A DNA stretch of 64,000 nucleotides, from the NCBI GenBank assembly GCA_002286715.1, contig NSJX01000044.1:172548-236547 (forward strand), in the 5' to 3' direction. Origin of the DNA: Dentipellis sp. KUC8613 (lineage: Eukaryota > Basidiomycota > Agaricomycetes > Russulales > Hericiaceae). A model generated the notes under the pieces. That model did no database searches and had not been told where the DNA came from. It saw only the letters and a program-made list of their open reading frames with translations. Each line of letters starts with the position of its first letter. Position 1 is the first letter of the stretch. Below are positions 10,457-20,878 of this stretch, piece after piece. Position numbers and translations under genes: made by a program.

Positions 10457-12640
10457 TGGTTTTGTTGTTTGGACTTGGATTTGGATTTGGATATGGACTG
10501 GACTTGGACGGATGCGCGGGTGGATATTGGACCGGACCGGTGCTATTGCCAGTTAGCCTAGGACGATCCGGAGGCGCGCTTTTGGTTATCGGGGCGTCCT
10601 GGCGTGTATACGCCGGTCTCTTGCGTGCGGGTACAGTATCTCTATCTCACCGGCGCGGTTGGACATATGGACATGCGTACCTATGTTACTTTAGATATAA
10701 GTAGTTGTCATACATATTACTATCGGTGTCTGTGGATCTACGTATATCTTGGCCCTGTTCTTGGGTGTCTGTTGTTTGCTTACTTTTTTTTACCCCTCGG
10801 TCGTTTACCCTGATCTCACCTTTCGTCGAGACGTCATTGCTTTTGTTCGATCCCTCGAGCCTATCTTTGCAGGTTATAGGACATCCCTGGTGTCTGGTGC
10901 GAGTACTTGGTGCCTGCGAGTGCCTGCGCTCTGTGGCCGAACGAGCTGCCGAACATGTTGCAGCTCCGATAGTGTCGGGGTTCAAATCAAACGTGCTGCA
11001 AGTTTCTCTCTGCGCAAGACGATGATATCGAAACTTTCGCATTGTGCGTTGGAACGACCGTCGTCGTCTAAACGTTGAGAATATGTCTCTTCCCACCGTT
11101 TTTGCACAGTCATCGGCAATCCCAGCGATCGTATATACTCACCTTTTCTGCGCAGGAAACGACCAGTGTCATGTGTCTCTTGGCGCCCCCGTAACTTCTT
11201 CGGGTCGGTCGGATCGACATCAATATGTAGGTCTGACCACCTGTTCATCCTCGGAGCGGAGGCCTAGAACATCGCTAAGTTGCTCACACCTGGTTTTATT
11301 CTGGCCGCAGATGCACTTTACTCGCGGGACTTTTAGCAAGTTAGCAAGTAGCCTCCGTGCGCACTTGTCCGAACGCCGAATGCGACCCTAGACCGTCGGC
11401 ATGTGCGATATCACGCAACCATGCGATACCCTGGCGGTCACTGGGCGCTGCATATGGCGCTGCATATGCTCTCGCGAGCCGCACGCCCTTTTCTTTTCAA
11501 ATTCACCTGTCCGTGCCCGTCTCGTGTTTCGACTCGGAGTGTCTTGATCAGCCCCGTGCTTATCTCCAAGTTCCATCCACCCTTACAATGGACCATCCCG
11601 ACCACGCGTCGACGCGACATCCCCAACAACGCCACGATGCTTCTCTGTCCTGATTTCACCTCTGCCATCTTATCGATCTAGCTGGGCTCTGATGCCGCTT
11701 CGTGCGCTATCCGTCCTGATGGTCTAATGCTTCCGTGCCGTCGTGATCCATCCTCGTGTCGGGGAGAACGGCTCTCGCAGCTTGCTGGAAGACGAGAGGG
11801 CCGTCACTTGACGAGCCGCAGCGCCGCCGGTCTGTGGAGCACTTGCTATATGCGGCCGGCGGATGATGTTTCGCTGATGGGCGCTCTTGGTCAATTGTTA
11901 CCGTGCAGGTTTGGCTGACCCAGACGTATACGCATTCTGACACTTCCATTGCTCTGATTTTTTTTTTGCCAGAAACATACGCCGCAGACTCTGCAAATTG
12001 CGCGCTTCGGCGCCTCGAGGGCTCTTGGGGTGGATACCGGAGGTCCGGGCCTGCGTAGCGCCTTGCACAACACCGGTCGCTGCTCCAACGCCTCTCATCG
12101 CTTCTGGGGTGTCCCAAATGTAACGCCTCTGTTAAGCCTCATCCATGTCCTCACGCTCATGCTCGCCGATGCGCCCGAACCACCATAATGCTCTCCTCTT
12201 CGAAGTCTCTTGGCATGCCATACTGGCTTTGTGCCACCTACTCGCCGAGCCACCAAGGGAAAACTGCCAGCACCTCTTATCACTCCGCGTCTTCGCACCT
12301 GCAGCGCTTGGCAGTGCGCTGTCCGTGCAGATCACACCGTCTGCCCGCACATGATGCCGGCCCCAAGCCTTTGACGCTGGTTGAAGGGAATATCTCCGGA
12401 GGAGCATGTGTCTCTAACGACCGTGCTTCGTGCTCCATCGCCAGCCGACCTCTTGAACCGTGCCCGGAGCGCGCGCATAGCTTGTTCAACTGACGATCTT
12501 CCATGTGGTGCGGTCGGAAGTTGTGGAAGATTGAAGGGTCGCGTTGGGTCGACCACGGTCCGAGAGAGCGCAGAGTGCTATAAAGTTGGCTGGACGAAGT
12601 GGTGAGGGCGGATAGAGCACCGACGGTCTCTTCTTTCGAC
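10457..12640. other. Intergenic, 2.2 kb
   Basis: The 3' flank of the glycosidase begins with a short (TTGGAT)n-like tract at about 10465-10510. The remaining sequence has overlapping ORFs on both strands, none with a plausible start, splice sites and recognisable product. The right end holds the GH16 promoter. I see no gene here; a fast-evolving small gene cannot be excluded. Confidence 0.5.
12579..12584 (+). promoter_or_regulatory. TATA box of the GH16 gene
   Basis: TATAAA lies 62 bp before the ATG at 12641, within the spacing usual for fungal TATA promoters. Assigned from position and sequence only. Confidence 0.5.
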
Positions 12641-14138
12641 ATGCAGCTCTCTGCCACCACTGTCCTTCTCAGCACGCTGCTCGCGGCGCGCAGCGCGTAC
12701 GGTGCGACGTACTCCCTGTCGGACAACATCACTCCGAGCACGTTCTACAACAACTTCGCGTTCCAAGCAATTGCAGATCCGACGCACGGGCGTGTGTGCG
12801 TTCATCACCTTCTCGCCTGCTTTCCTTGGTCTTAACGGTGTGTATGTGCGTGTATGTACAGAAATTACGTCAACCAGGCGACGGCTCAGAGCGAGGGTAT
12901 CATCACGCTGGGCAGCACGATCAAGCTCAGCGCGGACGTGAGCGGAACCATCCCCGCCAGCGGGCCTGGGCGCGACTCGTTCCGCGTGCAGTCGAAGAAA
13001 CAGTACACCACGCACGTCGCCGTGTATGCCACTCTCCCACTGTGCTCTGCTCTCCATCCCGATCGCTGAGTGCTTGACATATATAGGTTTAACGTGGATC
13101 ACATGCCGCATGGCTGCGGGTGAGTGATCCGTCCGTGCGTTTCCGGGGTGGCTCTGTAGCTGATGCGGCATATCATCTAGCACCTGGCCGGCTATCTGGG
13201 AGCTTGGCGACAACTGGCCGAATGAGGTATGTGTCGTCGCGTCGGGTGCTTGTGGAGTGTGGTGGAACGACTCACGTGGTTCTCATGCAGGGTGAAGTCG
13301 ACATCGTCGAGGGCGTCAATGACGTGCCGCCGAACCGCATGACCTTGCACACGAGCGCAGGGTGCACGATGCCGGCGTCTCGTACCGAGAGCGGGTATGT
13401 CATATCTCATCGGGGTTGTCGATGTCATGAGATGCTCAAATCATCGCGATCGCGACTACAGTAACCCGTTACAGAACGACTGTAATGTTGCAGTAAACAA
13501 CAATGCAGGGTGCGGCGTCGCGGAGAACGACCCGAATAGCTACGGGCCAAACTTCAACTCCAACGGTGGCGGATGGTCGGTCCTATCCCAATCATGCGGT
13601 AGCGTTTGTACTGACCTTCTGCGAAGGTGGGCTATCGAACGCACAAGCACTTTTATCAAGATCTGGTTTTGGACGCGCGACGACGTCAACACGCCGAGTG
13701 ACGTCAAGAACGGTGCAGGCTCTGTGAACACGGATAGCTGGGTACGCTTTATAGCTTGATGCCTTTTTATCGACGCGCAGATCTCATTACGTGTTCCAGG
13801 GCCGCCCCGATGCGTACTTCCCGAACACGAGTTGCAATTTTGCCTCGCACTTCGGTCCGCATAACATCATCATCAACCTCACGTTCTGTAAGTTGTTCTC
13901 CTGTCTGATCTTGTCGCTCTCTACCGGATGCTGACTCTTGCCTCAAGGCGGCGACTGGGCTGGCAGCAGCAGCGCGTGGGCCTCGTCTGGATGCCCGGGC
14001 ACATGCGTAGGTGTGTGTTATCCAATACTACTCCCTGGAGTTGCGGCGCTAACACTACCGATAGACTATGTCAACAACAGACCTGCAGATCTCAAGAATG
14101 CGTACTTCGAGTTCCCTTGGATCAAAGTTTACCAGTGA
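12641..14138 (+). CDS. GH16 endo-beta-1,3(1,6)-glucanase (laminarinase-like), secreted
   Basis: Ten exons: 12641..12795, 12862..13023, 13087..13119, 13181..13226, 13291..13394, 13462..13575, 13627..13741, 13800..13887, 13948..14010 and 14065..14138; all phases join to a 317-residue protein. The first 20 residues form a signal peptide. The catalytic motif GEVDIVEG (ExDxxE, nucleophile and acid/base Glu) lies near residue 138, preceded by HMPHGCGTWPAIWELG, as in basidiomycete Lam16A-type enzymes. Cysteines near the end (SCNF, GCPGTC) match the family, and length is normal. It should hydrolyse beta-1,3-glucan with tolerance of 1,6 branches in the fungal wall or in substrate. No carbohydrate-binding module is present. 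Exons of 33 and 46 nt are normal for this family in Agaricomycetes. Confidence 0.93.
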
Positions 14139-14513
14139 ATCACGACCATTTACGCCGCACCGAGTAAAGTATCTATTCCCCCTTGCACGATTTTCAAGTT
14201 GGGTTTTGGTTGGATTGGGGTGATCATTATTTGGTGTATGATATTCCTGTATTTTTTGTATGTTTCAACAACGTATATACGAGCTTCCAATGGGAGTCAA
14301 TCTTCTCGAATTCTGGGAGAACGTAACGGTGACAATTCTGCAAATGCGTGCCCAGCACGTGTCATGTCGCGCCCACGTGGTAGGCGTGTTTGTGACTGAT
14401 ATAACGCGCGCTCGGCAATATTACCCAGTCGCGCTGTGGCAGTCTCGCGTAAGTTCAAGTTGCAACTCAACAACGACCACGGACACCGTTATACTCTTCA
14501 GTTCACCCTATAC
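14139..14513. other. Intergenic, 375 bp
   Basis: Holds the GH16 3' end and the promoter of the second TPR-CCCH gene. AT-rich just after the GH16 stop. No gene or repeat recognised. Confidence 0.5.
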
Positions 14514-16152
14514 ATGGCTTCTTCACAAGTACCCGATACAGCCCAGCTGTTAGCGGATCGCAAGCAAGCTCGTGCTGAACGAGCACAGGCACGAAGGCAG
14601 AAAGCGGAGTCGTATAAAGAGGAGGTGCGCTTTTGTAGTTCTGCGCGTCGTCTGCCTTATTTACGCATGGCACCCGCAGGGAAATAAGAAGTTTAGAGAA
14701 GGCTTTTACGAAGAAGCCCTCAAATGCTACCAGGATGCTGTCGCGGCGAACGGGCCCCGCGTGCCCATACTGTCAAATATAGCAGCGACGTATCTCAAAA
14801 TGGGCAAGTAAGTACTATCACCGCGACCTCGTTCGCCGTTGGCCCACTTCAGGTCCATGTATACTCACGCTTTCTATTTGTTTCTCATCTACCAGCTACA
14901 GAGATGCAGAAAACGCTGCCCACCGTGCGTTGATGCAGGATCCTTTATTCATTAAGGCGCGATATAGGCGTGGTCTCGCATTCAAAGGCCAGAAGCGTTA
15001 TAAAGCAGCATTAATAGGTCATTTCACCATGCTTTTCATTGAAACGACGCTGACTCGGATTCTCTAGACTTCGTGGCGATAACAGAGCAGGACCCGAACG
15101 TCCCAGAGGTGAAGGCCGAAATGAATTCTATTCGCACGCTGTACGAAGCGGGTAGAATCCGCCTCAACGACGAAGATGATGAAGCCGCCCTAGATTTGCA
15201 GAGGATCGAGATTGACTACGCGTCAGATTCAAGCGACTATCGACATGAAGGCAACGGCGTTCCATGCCGCTTCTACAACCACGCCGGATGCACGAAGGGG
15301 CATGACTGCCTGTACTCGCATGCAGTCAACCATCTCAGTGTTCGCGACGATCTGTACGTCTATTTGTCTGCTCATCGTCGGTCCGTCTCAGTCTCATTGG
15401 GATGAAATAGGGGAAAGAATGTCTGCGTATACTTTCTGGCCAGGATGTGCAAATTTGGCGAGCGCAACTGCGTGTATTCCCACTGCAGGGATTACCTTCC
15501 GCCTGGCCGCTGGTGGGACGACGAAGAAAGTGTAGAAGCTGCGCGCATGGTACTTTCGACTCTTCATCCTGCTCGCGAAATTCCGTCCACCGTGCAGCAC
15601 TTCTTCAACACGCTTGATAATCGTATAGTGTGGTCAGAGGGGAAGAACCCGGATGGGGGCGATCCGCTCGAGCAGTGGGTGCCGGACCATTTCGCAATGA
15701 TGGAATGGATGATGCAGGCGTTTGAAGATGATCCTACCGTCGATCTGGCAGGCAGAGCAGTGCCCTCGCAAGCGCGCGGTCGCGGTAGGGGAGCAAGTGG
15801 GTCGACTAGTAGGGGCCGAGGAAAGGGCAAGGGTAAAAAGGCCGCTGCGAATGGGAAGAAAGGACAGGGTCGTCAACGAGCCGGACGCCAAGGACAAGGA
15901 TCGTACGGGATGGGCACAAGTTCTCTTCCGAGATGGGGTGAAGACATGCTCGAATTTGGCGATGATGATGACATGGAGGAGAGGATGATGAACTATGGAT
16001 TCACCAACGACGACGTTGAGGAACTACTCGCACAAGGCGTTAAGCCATGGGATGATGATGCTCATGTAACGTGTCGTTTTCAGGTTTTTGGGATCTAGTA
16101 CCTCATTGACACGTTTCATTCGCAGGCTGTCCTCGCCGCTCTATATTGTTGA
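14514..16152 (+). CDS. TPR and tandem CCCH zinc-finger protein, copy 2 (complete)
   Basis: Exons 14514..14624, 14680..14807, 14896..15017, 15068..15353, 15411..16065 and 16126..16152 give 442 residues. Order: a charged helix (DRKQARAERAQARRQKAE), a TPR pair (residues 38-120), an acidic linker, CCCH finger 1 (C-x7-C-x5-C-x3-H, about residue 187), finger 2 (C-x7-C-x6-C-x3-H, about 220), a conserved SHCRDYLPPGRWWDDE segment, an RG/GK-rich disordered region (about 325-385), and the tail module GFTNDDVEELLAQGVKPWDDDAH followed by AVLAALYC from the last exon. The combination suggests an RNA-bound adaptor with a chaperone- or protein-binding TPR. I cannot name a characterised homologue. This copy is the template for the partial copy at 1-1248 and for the two short tail-only genes. 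Confidence 0.88.
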
Positions 16153-17001
16153 GGACCGCTTATACCCGGGAAACTTGTCATGATATGGTCTAGGGAATAG
16201 GAATGGATGTCAAGATCTCAAAGTACACATGTGTTTCGAATTGGATGACTCATACCCTTAAATGAGAATGCCATGAAGCAGTTTCACCCGGTGGAGTACA
16301 CGGGGAAGGCTCGCAGGAGGCAATGCGTCTCATAGGGATAGATGAATGGCCTGGAAGCAGTCCTAAGTGGACAATAAGGTGAGCGGAGTTGTTGCGGTTG
16401 CTCGGGACAGCAGAGCGCGATCTGTGGGACATGTGCAGAATCGGATTACCCGCCTGTCATCGATGCGTATGTTTGTGCATGCAACTGGAGGACGCAATTG
16501 GGGAGAGCGACTGAGATCGATTGAATTTATCAATAGGTAACATTACTATATAGTGCGAACGAACGAGTGCAGGATATACATACGTCCTGCTGAACAACAA
16601 GATGAATGATAAGTGAATATACGACACTGCGGAACCACAGACTGATGAATACAGTTATAAAGACAGTGTTGAGAACAGCCAAGAGTTGTGAAGAAGTGAT
16701 GACACGATTATGAAGTCGATAAGTCTGGGGGATAAATGTTAGTGAGAATTCACTTCGACAAGGGAACCACGCTGAAACAAAGCAAAGCCGAGCGGCACGG
16801 GCGCTCGAGAAATAGCACAGTCCCTGGCCGGAAATGCCTCGCGTCGACGGGCAGCTCAGCTAGACAGTACAGCCCAATATCAGATGCTGACAATACTCAC
16901 AGAGCGCCGACGCGAACAAACCATTGATGTCGTACGTACCTGCAACATCTAGACGCCGTTGGTCCTTAACCCGGTAAGGCGCCGCCGACGGATTCATCTT
17001 C
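16153..17001. other. Intergenic, 0.85 kb
   Basis: Lies between the convergent ends of the TPR-CCCH gene and the DUF262 gene. Only short ORFs without motifs; nothing recognised. Confidence 0.5.
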
Positions 17002-20000
17002 CTATCGACCATCTCTCTCCCTCTCCCTCTCCTTATTCTTCTCCACTTCCCTCATGTGATCTCTGAACCAGTCTTTCGAATCCCTCTCCTCGCTCCCTCT
17101 CTTGTCCCAGTCCCTTCGGCGAGTCCTGTCCTCGTACCGATCCCGCTCCCGCTCCCGTCCACGGCTGCTCTCATACCTATGCCCAGAGTCATAGTAGTCC
17201 CGCCCGCGACTCCTGCTACCACGTCCACGTCCGCGCCCGCGATCGTAGTCATATTCTTTCTCTCGACCCCGGTCGCGGTCGCGGTCGTATTCCCTGTCTC
17301 TGCCGCGCTCTCGATCCTTGTCCCGTCCGTGGTCTCTGTCCCGGTCGTAGTCCCGATCGCGGTAATCCCTGCCCCGACTATAATCCCTGCCAGCATCCCT
17401 GCCGTACTCTCTGTCCCGCGGATCGCGCTCATAGTCGAACCTATCGCTGTTCCGCCTGTCGCTGAACGACGATCTAGGGGATACCGAAAGCGGGGGCGCC
17501 ATCTCCGTGTCATGCCGCCGCAAGGGAGGCACACTTGCGCTCGCAGCCCCAGATATCTGGATCGGGACCTGTCCACCAGCCGGCCACTGCATGGCAGCGG
17601 GGCCCGTGGGCGGGAGCGGCATGTTGCGTATGTGTGGGCTGTTCCCGTGCACGCCCATCGCCTGCTGGATTGCTACCCGCTGCTCGGGCGTCATGTTCTG
17701 CGGCGGCATGCTCCCAAACACGAGTCCTGGATTGCCGCCCATCCCGGCGTTCAACGTTAATGGATTTGACTGCTGGAAGAACCCGTTCGGCATTGATTGC
17801 GACTGCGCCAGCGGCGTTTGGCCGTTGGTCATGAGAGCCGGCACAGATGCGTTTTTCCCGGCGACCTGGACACCTGCAGCAGATAAGAGTGCCTCGAAGG
17901 TCTGCGGATCGACTGCAGATACACCGCCCGCCGCAGGCTGGCCTCCATTCTGGGGCGGCATGTTGCTGTTCGGAGCGGCGAAGTTCGGATATGGCATGGG
18001 CTGTTGCGTGCCATATGCAAACGTTTGCCTCCTGGCGAGCGGCTGCGTTTGCTGCGGAATAACGTCGTCGTCGTCGTCTGAGTCGATTACAATAGGCTGC
18101 GATGCCGATCCCAAGTTGGGTTCTGTATTGCTACGAGGGAGGAAAGAAGAGAACGGAGGCGGCGACATTCGCTCCTGCTTGACAAAGAAGTGATCGCTCT
18201 GCGCTGCTGGCGGGCCCGTTTGAGTAGATGATCCGGCTCCTGGGGTACCCTGAGGAGAGTTGACCGCGGCCGCTCTTGCAGCCCGAATAGCCGCGAGTCG
18301 GCCCGCACCGAGTGGCCTGTCAGGCTCGGGCTCGGGTTTGATGAAAACTGGTGGGGAGTGTGCAACCTGAGGAGCCTGTGCGGGGGGCGCAGGCCGGTTC
18401 TGCGTTACGACTGGCGTGGCTGGGGGACCCATCGTCGACGAGGTTTGGGTAGGGGGCTGTGGCAGTAATGGGGACGGTGCGACTTCCGAGAGAGGAGACG
18501 GCGTTGGGATTGATGTGTCAGTTGATACCCTGGGCAGAGTCGTTTTCACTGAAGCCTTTTTTGGGCGAGATGTCGTCGCATTCCCATCCGTGGACACTTT
18601 CGAAGACGTAGCTGTTTTCGATCCTGTATTTGTCTTAGATGTACTGGCAATTGGGGCTGGCTGCTTGGCAGGTCGAGTGGACGTTCCACCTGTAGGCGCG
18701 ACCTTCGGTTTGCTTGTTACCTTTGATCCATTTGCAGTCTGAGCGCTTGCTGGTGCAGTCTTCGTAGCCTTCGCCACTTTGCCTCTGGGAGGAATCGTAA
18801 TTGTAGTCTTGGAGGGTTTTGTCGACCCTTTCACTGCCGGCCGCAGGTCGGAATCTTCATCGTCGCTAGATTCGACTGCTCGTTTCCTCTTCTTCGGGGC
18901 AGTATTCGGAGCCAATAGTTGGGCAGCTGCAGGCTTGTCGCCTTTCCCGTCGCTTTTGAGAGCAATCTTCCCGACCTGCTTCATGATAAAGTTAAACATA
19001 GCCTTCGTGACTCTGCCATTTGTCCGAATATCCTTTTCTTTCGTGCGGACGTCTGTACGCATCTTTTCTATTGCCGATGCGAGCTGTGCGAAGGAAAGAC
19101 TGTCGCGGTGTTGATGAATAAGGAGGCCTATCATGACAAACTCAACGGGGGACACCCGCGTTGGTTTCTCGAACGATGTACGATATTTCTTGTCGCGCAT
19201 GAGATGCATAAGAATCTTGAACGTGGTTACAACTTCATCGCGCAATTTTTTCGGGACGGCCGTCGTGCGCTGTAACCATTTCTCGAGCTGCGCAGCGCCA
19301 GGAGTGGTGAATGTGGGCAGTTTGTCGATGACGAAGACTACGGATACGACTGCTTGAAAGTCGCGACCACGAGTCTTGCCGAATTCTGAGACGTCACCGA
19401 AGCCTTCCTCACCAAGAACTTGATTTTGGATATCTCGAATGAAGGAAGGCCAAGGGCCTGTGATGGCCGCCATCCGTTCTAGAGGAGGGTTGTGAGTTGA
19501 GACCAAGTGAACCATTAGCTGACGAAGACATACCGGCAGGAGTCAGAGCAACTCCGAGTTGTACGCGCTGTGGAAGGTGAGTGAAAGTGGCGTCGTAATC
19601 AAAGAGAACGTACCTGGAAAATCTCCCTCTCCTGGTCATCCGTCAGATCGTCATATTCTACACAGACAATTTGTTTGTTGGCAAATGTTTGCAACAAGTG
19701 CTTTGGCAGGAGTGCTCGTCTTCCGGGACCGGCGTGTTTGTACCAATACTTCTTACCGGTTGCACTTGTCGAAAGTTCAGCGTGAAGTGCGTAGACAATA
19801 TTCACTCTACTCACTTGTCTTTATCTAAGATGAGTTTGAGATGATCAGATAGCCGAGATTTATACAGAAATTGGCACTTACGTGGAATCTGACAAGGATT
19901 TTCGAATTAGCATCATACAAGTCAACATACAGACAACAGGACACTCACGAAACCATCCATGAACCTCACCACAGAAATTCACCTTAGTAGTTAGAGTGAA

Positions 20001-20587
20001 AAAATACCATGCAAAACTCACTTTTGCAAAGAAGTCAGTCGTTGCTTTCCGTCAATACATACTCGCCTTTCTACCCCATCGTCAGAAGTAGACACAGCTG
20101 AACGGACGATTCAGAAGCAACGCGAGACAGTCAAGAAGCGCACATACCGAAAATGACTGGGGGAATATAATAATGACGAAAAACAGAGTCAATGAGCCCT
20201 ATTTGTTTTGAATCGGGCCACACCACATCTGAAGAGATAAAGCAATTAGATCTATTCGACTTGGGCTGCAGTGTTCAAGTGAGGTAGCGCACCTCGCTGA
20301 TACTCGGGATCCAAGTCTATGTTCCCCTCTACTATCTGATCTGCGAAGGTATGATCCTTATTCAACACGTGTTTAGGGCGATGGTGCGGGGTGTACGCAC
20401 CATACAGAGATTTTACTGAATACTGGGCAGCACGCGGAGGCCGTAACTGACCAGTAATGGTATACGGCTTCGCTGTAGATTTCTTCTTCTTGGCACCTCT
20501 CCTCGCTTGCGAAAGGGGGACGTAGTCGTCCTCGTCGGATGACGAGATGTCGGTAAAGTCAGAGTAGTCGAAATCGGAAAAGGACAT
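17002..20587 (-). CDS. DUF262 (GmrS/ParB-like) domain protein with long disordered RD/RE tail
   Basis: Nine exons on the minus strand: 20293..20587, 20148..20228, 20022..20097, 19949..19964, 19882..19888, 19815..19824, 19614..19764, 19534..19567 and 17002..19478; 1048 residues, phases consistent. Residues 1-60 are acidic then basic. DUF262 starts near residue 85 (DLDPEYQR) and includes VVWPDSKQIGLIDS, the hallmark IDGKQRLTSLQ and YWYKHAGPG, ending with FQRVQLGVALT. In bacteria this domain (GmrS, DndB-related ParB/Srx fold) binds nucleotide and works with DNA-cleaving partners; the fungal proteins have no settled function. After residue 400 the protein is disordered, Ser/Thr/Pro/Lys-rich, and ends in about 150 residues of RD/RE/RG dipeptides, like splicing-associated tails. 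Three consecutive exons of 16, 7 and 10 nt are notable. Head-to-head with SMC2, 291 bp apart. Confidence 0.85.
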
Positions 20588-20878
20588 GGCTCAACGCGGC
20601 ATGTGGGGGGAAGGTCGTCGGATGATACAGAGCTTGGGGGACCTGACGACCGGTATATAAGTCTATAAAAGCAAGGGCCAAGGGTTGTACAAAAGAGGGG
20701 GAAATTGGGAGTGGCAGAAGCCCTTGCAACAATTAGCGACCGGCAAGAAGAAAGGTAATCTGAGATCGTCACGTGGACCGGGCCGCATTTGCCGCCCGCG
20801 CGACGCGTCTGTGGCGTGCCAGTGGCTGCAGAAACAATATTGTCAATTGAACGTGGTTTCGTCTTGCTCTTGCCCACC
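20588..20878. promoter_or_regulatory. Divergent promoter between DUF262 gene and SMC2
   Basis: The 291-bp space between the two start codons contains TATATAA at 20654-20660 and TATAAAA at 20664-20670. Their assignment to one or the other gene is not determinable from sequence. No further gene. Confidence 0.5.

Noticed and set aside
9610..10704. Plus-strand ORF of 364 codons overlapping the glycosidase
   Set aside because: Alternative frame of the GC-rich last exon; it reads through introns and has no recognisable domain.
17056..18193. Plus-strand ORFs over the DUF262 gene tail
   Set aside because: Antisense shadow of the RD/RE-rich coding sequence; low complexity without motifs.
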